A stretch of 54,486 bases of DNA from Lachnospiraceae bacterium (GCA_017484135.1 JAFUTQ010000104.1:1-54486), one strand, 5' to 3'; numbered from the stretch's first letter, positions 1-9,851 are shown. The notes: generated from the sequence alone by a model not told the origin. Numbers and translations: made by a program.

Positions 1-127
1 AGATAATCTGTCGGAGGGGATTTCTTTCCTCGAATAAAGCGTCGAATCTACATCAGATAATCTGGATGATTCGGCCGTTAGACGGCAAGACGCAACCATC
101 CAAAGTGACGGATGAGTCTCCATCTAA
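1..127. other. Unassigned edge sequence before the truncated binding-protein gene
   Basis: No coding signal is seen. All three forward frames fail to continue the binding protein that follows, and the frame used by that gene has a TAA at 125-127. The 10-mer AGATAATCTG occurs at 1-10 and again at 55-64. The homology of the downstream gene starts abruptly at about 128, so this stretch may be the far side of a rearrangement or an assembly-edge artefact. The sequence alone cannot separate these. Confidence 0.4.
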
Positions 128-883
128 TTTGACGGACAACAGGATATTGCGGTATACGGAGATTTCCCGGCAATCACCTGCAAGTCAAACGGCATTGATA
201 CGGTAATCATTGGAGCAGCAAACCACAAGCAATACTATGGATTTATTGCCAGCGAAGCATCCGGCATCACTTCCCCGGATCAGGTAAAGGGCTCCACGGT
301 TGGTGTATTTCAGGGAACGGTTGCTTCTTATGTATGGGAATCATTTGCTAACGCTTATGATATTGGCTCTGAAACCTCTGTTGTAAATGCTTCACCCACA
401 GATTCTGCGGCGATGCTGCTGTCCGGTGATTTGGATTTGTTCCCTACACCTTATTATAATGTGGTGGCGCTGGAAGAAGCCGGAACCGGTGTGAGAGTTG
501 AACTGTCATCCGCAGTAGAGGATGCTTATACACAGTTTTTTGTAGTAGCAAATAAGAGCTTTATTGAAGAGAACGAGGAAGTGGGTGTGGCGATTCAAAA
601 GGCATATATCAGAGCGTGGGAGAGAGCAAAAGAAAATCCTCAGCTGCTTTACGACGCACTGGCATCATCAAATTATACTGCAGAACAGATGAAGGCTTCC
701 TATGATTTTGATGAGACCTTTGAGTATTTCCATACAAATAACACAAAAGAGGATATTGCAAAGCTTCAGGATACCATAGACTTCCTTTATGACGGAGGCT
801 TTATCACAACAAAAGTTGATGCAAATGAGTTTGTAGACAATTCATATTATGAGAAAGCAGTGGAAGAACTGAAAGCAGAGTAA
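128..883 (+). CDS. ABC transporter substrate-binding protein, 5'-truncated (SsuA/TauA-like)
   Basis: This is the C-terminal two thirds of a periplasmic-type binding protein of the sulfonate/sulfate-ester family. The frame is open from 128, and the first recognisable residues (GQQDIAVYGDFPAI) align with GELDVAIVGDVPVF of the intact paralogue at 14178. The signal peptide, lipobox and about 125 N-terminal residues are absent, with a stop codon just upstream. The first internal ATG is at 413 and would give only 156 residues, too short for a working protein. Both paralogues end alike (FVDNSYYEKA and LVDTSYYEKA). The gene heads a block of sulfatase genes, so it probably bound sulfate esters or sulfonates for import. 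It is either a real 5' deletion or an artefact of the sequence edge. Its ATPase and permease partners are not present to its left. Confidence 0.75.
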   Translation, partial: FDGQQDIAVYGDFPAITCKSNGIDTVIIGAANHKQYYGFIASEASGITSPDQVKGSTVGVFQGTVASYVWESFANAYDIGSETSVVNASPTDSAAMLLSGDLDLFPTPYYNVVALEEAGTGVRVELSSAVEDAYTQFFVVANKSFIEENEEVGVAIQKAYIRAWERAKENPQLLYDALASSNYTAEQMKASYDFDETFEYFHTNNTKEDIAKLQDTIDFLYDGGFITTKVDANEFVDNSYYEKAVEELKAE

Positions 884-908
884 AGTAAAAACTGTTAATC
901 TGATCTGG

Positions 909-935
909 CTGTGCAGAGCTTTTTGCTTTGCACAG
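909..935 (+). promoter_or_regulatory. Intercistronic hairpin after the binding-protein gene
   Basis: CTGTGCAGAGC (909-919) pairs with GCTTTGCACAG (925-935) around a TTTTT loop, with one G-T pair. No U-tract follows, so it is not a classic terminator. It more likely protects the 3' end of the upstream message or attenuates it. A similar hairpin follows the second binding-protein gene at 15305-15333. Confidence 0.5.
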
Positions 936-985
936 TTATGGTATCTGATACGATATGTGTTTCTGACGAAGGAAAGGAAAAGCGC

Positions 986-3256
986 GTGAGTAAACAAAAA
1001 TTTGTTGGAACAATTGGAAAAACATTAAAGGATACAGATTTTCGTTTTGAGGAAATTGAGAGCAAGTCTGAGGGTAAGCCGAATGTGATTTATATTGTGC
1101 TGGATGATGTGGGATTTGCCCAGCTTGGCTGCTATGGTTCTGATATTAAAACCCCAAACATTGATCGATTGGCAAGCGGGGGACTGCGTTATAACAATTT
1201 TCATACCACTGCCATTTGCTCTGCTACAAGGGCAAGTCTTTTGACAGGGGCAAATCATCATTCTGCAGGGATCAGTGCCATCGTGGAGTCAGCAACAGGG
1301 CTTCCAAATGGACAGGAGCTGATTAAACCGGAGTATGCAACAATTGCTGAGGTGCTCAGGGAATACGACTACCATACTATCGCGATTGGTAAATGGCATC
1401 TGACAGATAAGAGATTTCGGACTGCGGCAGGTCCCTTTGATGGCTGGCCGCTGGGAAAGGGTTTTGATAATTATTATGGATTTTTGGATGCGGCGATTGA
1501 TCAGTGGAATCCGGTGCTTACCAGAGATAATTCAAGAGTGACACAGCCTAAGAAGGCTTCTGAGGGATATCATTTGACGGAGGATCTGACAGACAATGCA
1601 ATTCGATATGTCTATCAGCATCACAATGCATATCCCAAGCAGCCTTTTTTTCTCTATTTAGCATATGGCGCAATGCATGCGCCAATGCACGCACCCAAGG
1701 AATACATTGACAGGTATCGGGGGGCGTTTGATCAGGGCTGGGATGTTTTGCGCGAAAAATGGTTTGCAAGACAGAAAAAGCTTGGAGTTATTCCACAGGA
1801 TGCAGAGCTTACAGAGCGAAATGAAGTGGTTCCAGCGTGGGACAGCCTGAGCGAAGATGAGAAAAAAGTACAGGCAAGATTGATGGAAGTTTTTGCCGGA
1901 TTCTTAGAGCATACGGATGCCCAGATTGGACGATTGCTTGACTATCTGGAGGAGGCACACATCTTAGAAAATACCATGATTGTGCTGCTGTCGGATAATG
2001 GTGCCAGTGCTGAGGGTGGTCTGAATGGTCATTATAATCATTATACTTCGGTAGATATCGTAGAGGATTATTCGAGGGAAGCAGCGGATGTATTGAAACA
2101 TTATGAGACGGTAGGTGATGAGTATTCCTCCCCACACTATGGTATTGGCTGGGCAAATCTTGGAAACGTACCGTTCCAGTGGTATAAGACATGGGTACAT
2201 GAGGGAGGCATCAAGGATCCGCTGATTATCTATTATCCGGGACGAATCAAAGATAAGGGAGGGATCAGAAACCAGTTTCACCATGTAACAGACATTTCTC
2301 CTACCGTGCTGGATGTGCTTGGCTTTGAAAAGCCGGCGATTGTGAAAGGCGTTCCACAACAGCCCATGCATGGAATAAGTCTTGCCTATACCTTTGAAGG
2401 ACCTGATATTCCATCCAGAAAGCATGTACAATATTTTGAAATGGTGGGCAATCGTTCGATTTATAAAAATGGATGGAAGGCTGTTACCAATCATGCGTTT
2501 AAGAGCAGTTACGAGGATGATGTATGGGAGCTTTATCATACTGAGAAGGATTATTCCGAGAAGTATAACGTAGCAGCGGAATATCCGGAAAAAGTAAAGG
2601 AATTGGAGGAGACCTGGATTGCAGAGGCAGGGCGTTATGGGGTGTATCCATTAGGGCCGGGCTCTTTGATCGCCTCCAAAGAGGCAACTGCAGAAATTAC
2701 GATTCAGGAGCTTGTTCCGGAAAAAGTGTACACATATGAAAACGTGCGATACCCGTTTGAGATTCCGGAGGGTTTGCTGATAGCCAGAACATCGCACAGA
2801 ATTTTAGCGGATATTGAGCGGCAATCTCCAAAAGAGGAAGGCGTCATTCTGGCAAATGGAGATCGATTTGGAGGTTCTGTGCTGTATGTGAAGGACAACC
2901 ATTTAAAATATGTCTATAATCATTTGCAATCAGAGTATTATGAGATTGTTTCTGATGTTGAGTTGCCGGTTGGCAGGAACAGAGTGGAGGTTGTGTTTAA
3001 AAACCTGAGCTTCTGGGAGGCAGAGGTTTTCTTGAAGCTTAATGGAGCGGTAGTGGGCACAGCAAAGATTACAGAACTGAACAAATTTGCGTCCTTAATG
3101 TGCACTACATTAAAAGCAAATCCTCAGACTGCGATTGCAATAGACTATGAGATTCCGTTTGAATTTACTGGGAAGATTTTACATCTGGAAATCCGGATGG
3201 CTCCTGCTGGTATGACCACGGAGGAAATGCTGGAGGCATTTTTCAGACAAGATTAA
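986..3256 (+). CDS. Arylsulfatase-family sulfatase, Cys-type (paralogue A)
   Basis: This 756-residue hydrolase cleaves sulfate monoesters; its substrate is unknown. The GTG at 986 is chosen as start because GGAAAGG lies 8-14 bases upstream and because the N-terminus (KFVGTIGKTLKDT) then matches the paralogues. A longer frame to 911 would begin inside a hairpin. The expected sulfatase residues are present: D40 and D41, the formylglycine motif C78-S-A-T-R82, K136 and H138 in GKWHL, H231, D337 and N338 in SDNGAS, and K410. The last 150 or so residues form a second domain, rich in predicted beta strands (RFGG, LYVKDNHLKYVYN), as in long mycobacterial and Pseudomonas AtsA-type enzymes. No signal peptide is seen, so it is inferred to be cytoplasmic. 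By eye its closest relative here is paralogue G at 19947. Confidence 0.93.
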   Translation: MSKQKFVGTIGKTLKDTDFRFEEIESKSEGKPNVIYIVLDDVGFAQLGCYGSDIKTPNIDRLASGGLRYNNFHTTAICSATRASLLTGANHHSAGISAIVESATGLPNGQELIKPEYATIAEVLREYDYHTIAIGKWHLTDKRFRTAAGPFDGWPLGKGFDNYYGFLDAAIDQWNPVLTRDNSRVTQPKKASEGYHLTEDLTDNAIRYVYQHHNAYPKQPFFLYLAYGAMHAPMHAPKEYIDRYRGAFDQGWDVLREKWFARQKKLGVIPQDAELTERNEVVPAWDSLSEDEKKVQARLMEVFAGFLEHTDAQIGRLLDYLEEAHILENTMIVLLSDNGASAEGGLNGHYNHYTSVDIVEDYSREAADVLKHYETVGDEYSSPHYGIGWANLGNVPFQWYKTWVHEGGIKDPLIIYYPGRIKDKGGIRNQFHHVTDISPTVLDVLGFEKPAIVKGVPQQPMHGISLAYTFEGPDIPSRKHVQYFEMVGNRSIYKNGWKAVTNHAFKSSYEDDVWELYHTEKDYSEKYNVAAEYPEKVKELEETWIAEAGRYGVYPLGPGSLIASKEATAEITIQELVPEKVYTYENVRYPFEIPEGLLIARTSHRILADIERQSPKEEGVILANGDRFGGSVLYVKDNHLKYVYNHLQSEYYEIVSDVELPVGRNRVEVVFKNLSFWEAEVFLKLNGAVVGTAKITELNKFASLMCTTLKANPQTAIAIDYEIPFEFTGKILHLEIRMAPAGMTTEEMLEAFFRQD

Positions 3257-3287
3257 AAACAGTTCGGATGATAGAAGGGAGAACCCT

Positions 3288-5267
3288 ATGGGATATCGGT
3301 TTAATGGGGAGCGTAAGGAGGCTACAGGCTATACAGCTGCGTGGAATCAAAGTTTTCTTGAAAGAGAGGATTTAAAGCTGTTTACTCCCGGCGCGAAGGA
3401 ATGGGAACAGCTTCATGCCGACTGTTTGCTGGAAATGACAGATGATGTGATTTATGATACGGATGGTTCGGTATTGATTGATTATCGGCAGTTGGATTTT
3501 TTAAAGAATGAAAAGGTGGCAGACACGATAAATCCCAGTCTGAATCAGGTGGCAATTGGAAATTTGACTGCCGGAGTATTCAGTGTTGCAGGCAGGGATG
3601 TGATTCAAGTAAGAGGATTGCATGTCGGAAATGTCAATTTTGTCAGAGGAAAGACCGGTTGGATTATATTGGATACGCTATATCCGGAAACGGTGGCAAA
3701 AGCGGCTGTGATTCTGGCGGAAAAGGCATTGGGGGAAAATATCCGCGATCATGTGTCAGCGTTGCTTTATACGATCAATGCGACAGATGTATATTCCAAT
3801 TTCAGAGGTGGACTGCGTGGAATTTTGACAGAGGAGCAGATAAAAAATGTTCCGACCTACGGTCCGGCGGATTTTGAATTGCAGTTTACCAGAGAGAATG
3901 TCTATACCAATGTGGTAAATATGCGAAGACAGGTGTTCCAATTTGGTGTGGGACTTTGCTGTGATGAAAAAGGCAGCTTTACAGCGGGACTTGGCATAGG
4001 AAATACTACAAGAGGACGTCAGGATATGGAGACGATCAAATACATCGTGGAGCCGGACAAGCCATTTACAATAGATGGTCTGGAATTGGAATGTATATTT
4101 ACCAAAGGGATTGGCGCTCCGCCGGAGATGATCGTCTATTTCAAGGATTATAGAGCACTTTGGGTCAGTGAGGTCTGCTGCAGTATGCTGCATAATGTCT
4201 ATGCCCTGCGTGGTGGTCAGCCGAGAAATGCAAACCTTTGGTCAAAATATATTGAGGATGCGCTGGTACAATTCGGAGAGCGGACAGATGTAGTATTCCA
4301 AAGCAGTAACTGGTCTCATAAAAATACAGAAAGTCATCCGAATGCTGTGAGAGAATATCTGTTGCATACTGCAGCGATGTATAAGTTTATACATGATCGT
4401 ACCCTGGCTTTGGCAGGGCAGGGGTATCGAGCGGAGGAGATTGCGAAAAAATTAACGCTTCCGGAGGCATACCGCCATGAAATGTACACAAGACCATATT
4501 ATGGTTCGGTGCCGATTGCTGTCAGAACGGTTTATAATCAGTGGATTGGGTTTTATGACGGAAATCCTGTGAATATCAATCCGCAGACAAAAACGGAAAG
4601 AGCGGAGCAGTTCGTGGAATATATCGGATCTGAGGAAGCGGTATTTGAGAAGGCGTTTTCGGACTTTGAACGTGGCAGATATCAGCGCGCTTCGGAGGCA
4701 TTGGATTTATTGCTGCAATACAACCCGGACAATGAAAAAGCCAGATATCTTTATGCGGATTGTCTGGAGCAGCTTGGTTATCAGTCGGAGTGCTGTACAT
4801 GGAGAAATTCTTATTTGCGGGGAGCCTATGAGCTTCGCGAAGGAATCCGGATTCCGCTTCCGGAGAAGGATCGGGAGAGCAAGGAAGAATTTTTGAAGCT
4901 CTCCAAACAGATGTCCGCAGATTTTATGCTGGATTATCTGGGGATAGCTTTGGATTATGAAAAGGCAAAGGATGCAGATTTGTCATTCAATCTGGTTATT
5001 GAGGCAGAAGGGAGAGAGCCGGAATTGCATTTTGTGCATATTTATCAGGGTGCGCTGCTGCATACATTGGCGAAAAAGAAACAAAATGTACCCACAATTA
5101 CAGCGAGATCGGGTTCTTTGATGGCGTTTTCGAAGGGATATGACCATGCGCTGGAATATATTACCTCGGACTCAGAGGGAATTGTGAATCAGATTAAGGA
5201 TTTATTTGTTGATCTCAAACAAAATATTCTCTATCCGATACTGGAAAGGAAGGTTGCAAATGAGTAG
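3288..5267 (+). CDS. Alkylsulfatase-fold (SdsA1/BDS1-like) protein with degenerate metal site
   Basis: This 659-residue protein has the three-part layout of metallo-beta-lactamase-fold alkylsulfatases. The N-terminal catalytic fold includes INPSL near residue 85 and VIQVRG. Next come the dimerisation domain (PDNEKARYLYADCLEQLGYQ, then TWRNSYLRGAYELREG) and a C-terminal SCP2-like domain. The canonical THSHxDH motif reads TINATDV at 162-168, so three His become I, A and V while Asp is kept. TEAP reads IGAP at 275-278 and SHHW reads SSNW at 339-342; the Glu at 295 is kept. The usual two-zinc site should therefore not form, suggesting a pseudoenzyme, a binding protein or a new activity. AAGGGAGA precedes the ATG. 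Its end overlaps the next sulfatase start by 8 bases, so the two are translationally coupled. No signal peptide is seen. Confidence 0.88.
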   Translation: MGYRFNGERKEATGYTAAWNQSFLEREDLKLFTPGAKEWEQLHADCLLEMTDDVIYDTDGSVLIDYRQLDFLKNEKVADTINPSLNQVAIGNLTAGVFSVAGRDVIQVRGLHVGNVNFVRGKTGWIILDTLYPETVAKAAVILAEKALGENIRDHVSALLYTINATDVYSNFRGGLRGILTEEQIKNVPTYGPADFELQFTRENVYTNVVNMRRQVFQFGVGLCCDEKGSFTAGLGIGNTTRGRQDMETIKYIVEPDKPFTIDGLELECIFTKGIGAPPEMIVYFKDYRALWVSEVCCSMLHNVYALRGGQPRNANLWSKYIEDALVQFGERTDVVFQSSNWSHKNTESHPNAVREYLLHTAAMYKFIHDRTLALAGQGYRAEEIAKKLTLPEAYRHEMYTRPYYGSVPIAVRTVYNQWIGFYDGNPVNINPQTKTERAEQFVEYIGSEEAVFEKAFSDFERGRYQRASEALDLLLQYNPDNEKARYLYADCLEQLGYQSECCTWRNSYLRGAYELREGIRIPLPEKDRESKEEFLKLSKQMSADFMLDYLGIALDYEKAKDADLSFNLVIEAEGREPELHFVHIYQGALLHTLAKKKQNVPTITARSGSLMAFSKGYDHALEYITSDSEGIVNQIKDLFVDLKQNILYPILERKVANE

Positions 5268-7521
5268 GAGGAAATTTATCGGAACCATCGGAAGAACCGT
5301 AAAGGATACGGTTTATCGATATGAGGAAATCTCTGATACACCGAAAAATGCACCCAATGTCGTATATATTTTGTTAGATGATATGGGGTTTGCAGCACTT
5401 GGCTGCTATGGATCTACCATTCATACTCCCAATATTGATCGTTTGGCAAAGGAAGGACTTCGCTATAACAATTTTCATACGACAGCCGTTTGCTCTGCAA
5501 CGAGAGCCTGCCTGCTGACAGGTGCAAATCACCATAAAGTAGGAATTGCATCTTTGGTAGACTGGAAGTCAGGCTGTGACAATGGAATCGGACATATCGA
5601 CCCAGCATATGGAACCATTGCGGAGATTTTGCGTGAATTTGATTATTCCACCTTTGCAGCGGGAAAATGGCATTTGACGGACCAATATAATCCTGCCGGA
5701 CCATACGATACATGGCCTTTGGGAAAAGGCTTTGAGCGGTATTATGGATTCTTAAATCCGGGATGTGATCAATATCACCCTTATCTGGTACAGGACAATA
5801 CATTTGTTGCCCAGCCAAAGACGGTAAAAGAAGGCTATCACGCTTCGGAAGACATTACAGATCATGCGATCCATTTTATTTATGATCAGAAAAATTCATA
5901 TCCTCAAAAGCCGTTTTTCTTATATCTGGCATACGGGGCAACCCACTCTCCCCACCATGCGCCACAGGAATATATTGACAGATATAAAGGCAGGTTTGAT
6001 GTCGGCTGGGATGTGATTCGGGAGCAGTGGTTTGAAAATCAAAAACGAATCGGAATTATTCCCGAGGAGGCAGAGCTGACAGACCGGGCACCCTATGTGG
6101 ATGCATGGGAAACATTATCAGAGGATCAAAGGAAGGTATTTGTAAAGCATATGGAGGTGTATGCAGGCTTTTTGGAGCACACAGATGCACAGATCGGCAG
6201 ATTGATTTACTATCTGGAAAGCATTGATCAGTTGGACAATACAGTGATCGTATTTTTGTCTGATAATGGCGCCAGTGCCGAAGGTGGAAAGGAGGGGCGC
6301 TTTATCAGTTGCCGCGGCGGGGAAATTACTTCCGTGACAAATGAGGTGGAGCTGGCAATTGATCGTCTGGATGATCTCGGGGGTGAATATTCGCATCCCC
6401 ATTATCCGTCCGGCTGGGCAAATGTATGCAATACTCCATTTCAGTGGTACAAAATCTTTGCACACGAGGGCGGCGTGAAGGATCCGCTGATCATTCGCTA
6501 TCCGGGACTGATCAAGGATCCCGGAAGTGTGAGAACACAGTACCATCATGTCAGTGACCTTACACCCACAATTTTGGACATATTGGGTGTAAAAAAGCCG
6601 CAGCATTTAAAAGGAATCGCACAGAAACCATTTACGGGAACGAGTCTGAAATATACCTTGGAGGACGGACAGGCAGAGGATCGTAAACATGTGCAGTACT
6701 ATGAGGTGCTTGGCAATCGAGGTATCTATAAGGATGGCTGGAAAGCGGTGGTAAATCATACCTTTAGCGACAGCTATGAAGATGATATCTGGGAGCTTTA
6801 CCATGTGGAAACGGATTATTCAGAAAAGTATGATGTGGCAGAGCAGTATCCGGAAAAGCTTCATGAGCTGCAGGAGGAGTTCTTCTTGGAGGCAGGCAGA
6901 AATGATGTATTTCCAATGATGATGGGCTCTCCTCATGCATCCAGAGAAAAATGGTGGAGAGTACGGGGAGAGATTGTAATACCGGAAAAGAAAGTACATT
7001 TAAAGAATCTATTTCTACCCTATCAGCTGACAGGTGATGCGGTAATTCCGGTAGATGGCGTCAGCTATTCCATATCCATGAATGTAATTCAGGATCAAAA
7101 GAGTCAGGGCGTACTGTTTTCAAAGGGAGACCGCTTTGGCGGATTCAGCTTTTTTGTTCAGGATGAAAAATTGCATTTTGCGTATAATGCCAATGGAGTG
7201 AAGCTTTTTGATATTACCTCAGATGAAAAGCTTCCTGACGGAAGGGTAAATGTCAAATATGTATTTGATCGGCGCGGGTTGGATGATGCGGAAGTCACAT
7301 TGTATATTGACAATCGGGAGGCCGGGAAGGGCACAGTGGATCTGTTTTATTATCTCGCCACAGGAGGTATTACAATACGTGCCAATCCATATACAGAGGT
7401 AATTCCAAGCTATGAGGCTCCATTTGAATATACGGGCAAAATTGAAGATGTGATCCTTCATTCCTATGCATCTGGAGAGAAAGCAGCGGATTATTTAGAG
7501 CGGTTATTAAATGAGGAATAA
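5260..7521 (+). CDS. Arylsulfatase-family sulfatase, Cys-type (paralogue B)
   Basis: This is a 753-residue sulfatase. The ATG at 5260 is chosen over the longer frame to 5206 because GGAAAGGAAGG precedes it and the product then begins MSRRKFIGTIGRTV like its neighbours. The ATG lies inside the last codons of the alkylsulfatase-like gene. The formylglycine Cys is C78 in CSATR, followed by ACLL where the other copies have ASLL, giving a second Cys five residues after the first. DDMGF, GKWHLTDQ, GATHSPHH, SDNGASAEGG and GGVKDPL are all intact. It is closest to paralogue C; the two share SVRTQYHHVSDLTPT and GCDN/GCEN-GIGH. There is no signal peptide, so it should act on imported substrate. Confidence 0.93.
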   Translation: MSRRKFIGTIGRTVKDTVYRYEEISDTPKNAPNVVYILLDDMGFAALGCYGSTIHTPNIDRLAKEGLRYNNFHTTAVCSATRACLLTGANHHKVGIASLVDWKSGCDNGIGHIDPAYGTIAEILREFDYSTFAAGKWHLTDQYNPAGPYDTWPLGKGFERYYGFLNPGCDQYHPYLVQDNTFVAQPKTVKEGYHASEDITDHAIHFIYDQKNSYPQKPFFLYLAYGATHSPHHAPQEYIDRYKGRFDVGWDVIREQWFENQKRIGIIPEEAELTDRAPYVDAWETLSEDQRKVFVKHMEVYAGFLEHTDAQIGRLIYYLESIDQLDNTVIVFLSDNGASAEGGKEGRFISCRGGEITSVTNEVELAIDRLDDLGGEYSHPHYPSGWANVCNTPFQWYKIFAHEGGVKDPLIIRYPGLIKDPGSVRTQYHHVSDLTPTILDILGVKKPQHLKGIAQKPFTGTSLKYTLEDGQAEDRKHVQYYEVLGNRGIYKDGWKAVVNHTFSDSYEDDIWELYHVETDYSEKYDVAEQYPEKLHELQEEFFLEAGRNDVFPMMMGSPHASREKWWRVRGEIVIPEKKVHLKNLFLPYQLTGDAVIPVDGVSYSISMNVIQDQKSQGVLFSKGDRFGGFSFFVQDEKLHFAYNANGVKLFDITSDEKLPDGRVNVKYVFDRRGLDDAEVTLYIDNREAGKGTVDLFYYLATGGITIRANPYTEVIPSYEAPFEYTGKIEDVILHSYASGEKAADYLERLLNEE

Positions 7522-7538
7522 CAGTAAGAGGTGATGAA

Positions 7539-9800
7539 ATGAGCGAAAAAAGATTTGTTGGCACAGTAGGAAGAACTGTGCGGGATACGGATTTTCGGTT
7601 TGAGGAAATCAATAACAGACCGGAACATGCGCCCAATGTCATATATATTTTATTGGATGATATGGGGTTTGCGGCACTTGGCTGCTATGGTTCTACCATT
7701 CATACACCAAACATTGACCGTTTGGCAAATGAGGGGCTGCGTTACAACAACTTTCATACGACGGCGGTATGCTCTGCTACAAGAGCCAGCCTGCTTACAG
7801 GAGCAAATCATCATAAGGTCGGCATTGCGTCTTTGGTTGATTGGAAAAGTGGCTGTGAGAATGGGATTGGTCATCTAAACCCGGAATATGGAACTCTGGC
7901 AGAAATTTTGAAGGAATACGATTATTCTACATTTGCTGTTGGAAAATGGCATTTGACGGATGCATACTCTCAGGTTGGACCATATGATACCTGGCCGTTG
8001 GGAAAGGGCTTTGATCGCTATTATGGTTTTTTGAATCCATGCTGCGATCAGTATCATCCATTGCTGGTACAGGATAATTCCTATATACCGCAGCCTAAAT
8101 CGGCAAAGGATGGTTATCATGCGTCGGAGGATTTGACGGATCATGCCATAGATTTTATTTATAATCAGAAAAATTCTTTTCCGGATAAGCCGTTTTTCTT
8201 ATATCTGGCATATGGTGCGACCCATGACCCGCATCATGCACCGCAGGAATACATTGACCGATACAAGGGAAAATTTGATGAAGGCTGGGATGTGCTGCGG
8301 GAACAGTGGTTTGCAAACCAGAAGAAAATCGGGATCATTCCGCAGGATGCGGAGCTTACAGATCGTGCATCCTATGTGGAGGCATGGGATCATTTGCCAA
8401 AGGAGCACCAAAAGGCATTTGCAAGACATATGGAGGTGTATGCGGGATTTTTGGAGCACACGGATGCCCAGATCGGCAGATTGCTTGATTATCTGGAAAG
8501 TATCGATCAGTTAGATAACACGGTCATTGCCTTTTTGTCTGACAACGGTGCCAGCGCAGAAGGTGGCAGAGAAGGGCGTGTAGTTGGTCTCAGAGGTGGA
8601 GAAATAACGTCTGTCACGAATGAAGCAGAGCTTGCAATCGAGCATTTGGATGAAATAGGTGGAGAGTATACATATCCTCATTATCCTACAGGCTGGGCAA
8701 ATCTTTGCAATACACCTTTTCAGTGGTATAAAATCTTTGCACATGAGGGAGGCGTGAAGGATCCGCTGATTATTCGGTATCCCGGTTTGATAAAGGATCC
8801 CGGAAGTGTTCGGACTCAGTATCATCATGTCAGTGATCTGACTCCTACGGTACTGGATATATTGGGCGTGAAGAAACCGTCTACGATCAAGGGCGTACAT
8901 CAACAGCCATTTACGGGCACCAGTCTTAAGTATACGTTGGAGGATGGTTCCGCAGAGGATCGTAAGCATGTACAGTATTATGAGGTACTTGGCAACCGTG
9001 GTATTTATAAAGACGGCTGGAAAGCAGTTGTGAATCATACCTTTAGTGACAGCTACGCGGATGATGTGTGGGAGCTTTATCATGTGGAAAACGATTACTC
9101 GGAGAAGCATGATGTGGCACAGCAGTATCCTGACAAGCTTCAGGAGCTGCAGGAAGAATTTTTTATAGAAGCAGGCAGGAACAATATTTTTCCGATGCAG
9201 CTTGGATCGCCGCATGCTTCAAGAGAACACTGGTGGAAAATATTGGGACCAATTGTATATCCGGAGCGTGAGGTAAATTTCAAAAACATCTTTCAGCCAT
9301 ACCGGCTTGCCGGAGCGTCTGAAATCAAACTGGATGGAGTGAGCTATTATGCATCCTTTGACATTGAACGGACTTCGTCCGATCAGGGTGTTTTATTATC
9401 GGAAGGAAGCAGATTCGGAGGCTTTGTGTTCTATATCAAGGACAATTATTTACATTTTGTATATAATGCAAATCGTGTGAAGTACTTTAAGGTGACCTCC
9501 GGGGTGAAGGTTCCAGAGGGAAAAGTCAATGTAAAATATTTGTTTGACCGTAAAAATTTGGATGATGCCACAGTTACGTTGTATATCAATGGACAAGAGG
9601 CCGGGCAGGTACATATAGATTTCTTTTATATGCTGGCCGAGGGCGGTACCTGGCTTCGGGCAACACCGCATACCGAGGTGTCACCGGATTATGAGGTGCC
9701 TTTTGAATTTGCCGGTACGATTCATGCAGTTACCATTCATTCCTATCAGACAGGGGTAGATGCAAAGGCGTATCTGGAAGCACTGCTGGCTGAGGAGTAA
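7539..9800 (+). CDS. Arylsulfatase-family sulfatase, Cys-type (paralogue C)
   Basis: This 753-residue sulfatase starts at the ATG at 7539 after GAGGTGATGAA, 17 bases beyond paralogue B. The active-site Cys is C78 (CSATRASLLTG), with DDMGF, GKWHLTDA, GATHDPHHAP, SDNGASAEGG and GGVKDPL intact. It is the nearest relative of B across the whole length, including the C-terminal strand-rich domain. The codons of the pair differ at many synonymous sites, so this is not a very recent duplicate. It is the last gene of the first sulfatase block; a hairpin terminator lies 50 bases downstream. The protein is predicted to be cytoplasmic. Confidence 0.93.
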   Translation: MSEKRFVGTVGRTVRDTDFRFEEINNRPEHAPNVIYILLDDMGFAALGCYGSTIHTPNIDRLANEGLRYNNFHTTAVCSATRASLLTGANHHKVGIASLVDWKSGCENGIGHLNPEYGTLAEILKEYDYSTFAVGKWHLTDAYSQVGPYDTWPLGKGFDRYYGFLNPCCDQYHPLLVQDNSYIPQPKSAKDGYHASEDLTDHAIDFIYNQKNSFPDKPFFLYLAYGATHDPHHAPQEYIDRYKGKFDEGWDVLREQWFANQKKIGIIPQDAELTDRASYVEAWDHLPKEHQKAFARHMEVYAGFLEHTDAQIGRLLDYLESIDQLDNTVIAFLSDNGASAEGGREGRVVGLRGGEITSVTNEAELAIEHLDEIGGEYTYPHYPTGWANLCNTPFQWYKIFAHEGGVKDPLIIRYPGLIKDPGSVRTQYHHVSDLTPTVLDILGVKKPSTIKGVHQQPFTGTSLKYTLEDGSAEDRKHVQYYEVLGNRGIYKDGWKAVVNHTFSDSYADDVWELYHVENDYSEKHDVAQQYPDKLQELQEEFFIEAGRNNIFPMQLGSPHASREHWWKILGPIVYPEREVNFKNIFQPYRLAGASEIKLDGVSYYASFDIERTSSDQGVLLSEGSRFGGFVFYIKDNYLHFVYNANRVKYFKVTSGVKVPEGKVNVKYLFDRKNLDDATVTLYINGQEAGQVHIDFFYMLAEGGTWLRATPHTEVSPDYEVPFEFAGTIHAVTIHSYQTGVDAKAYLEALLAEE

Positions 9801-9851
9801 TTGTCGGGTTGAAGTCTGATGGGCAGGCTGATTGGTTGGAATCAGCAAAAG

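Noticed and set aside
911-985. N-terminal extension of sulfatase A
   Set aside because: The start would be a GTG inside a hairpin, without a ribosome binding site, and none of the paralogues has the extension.
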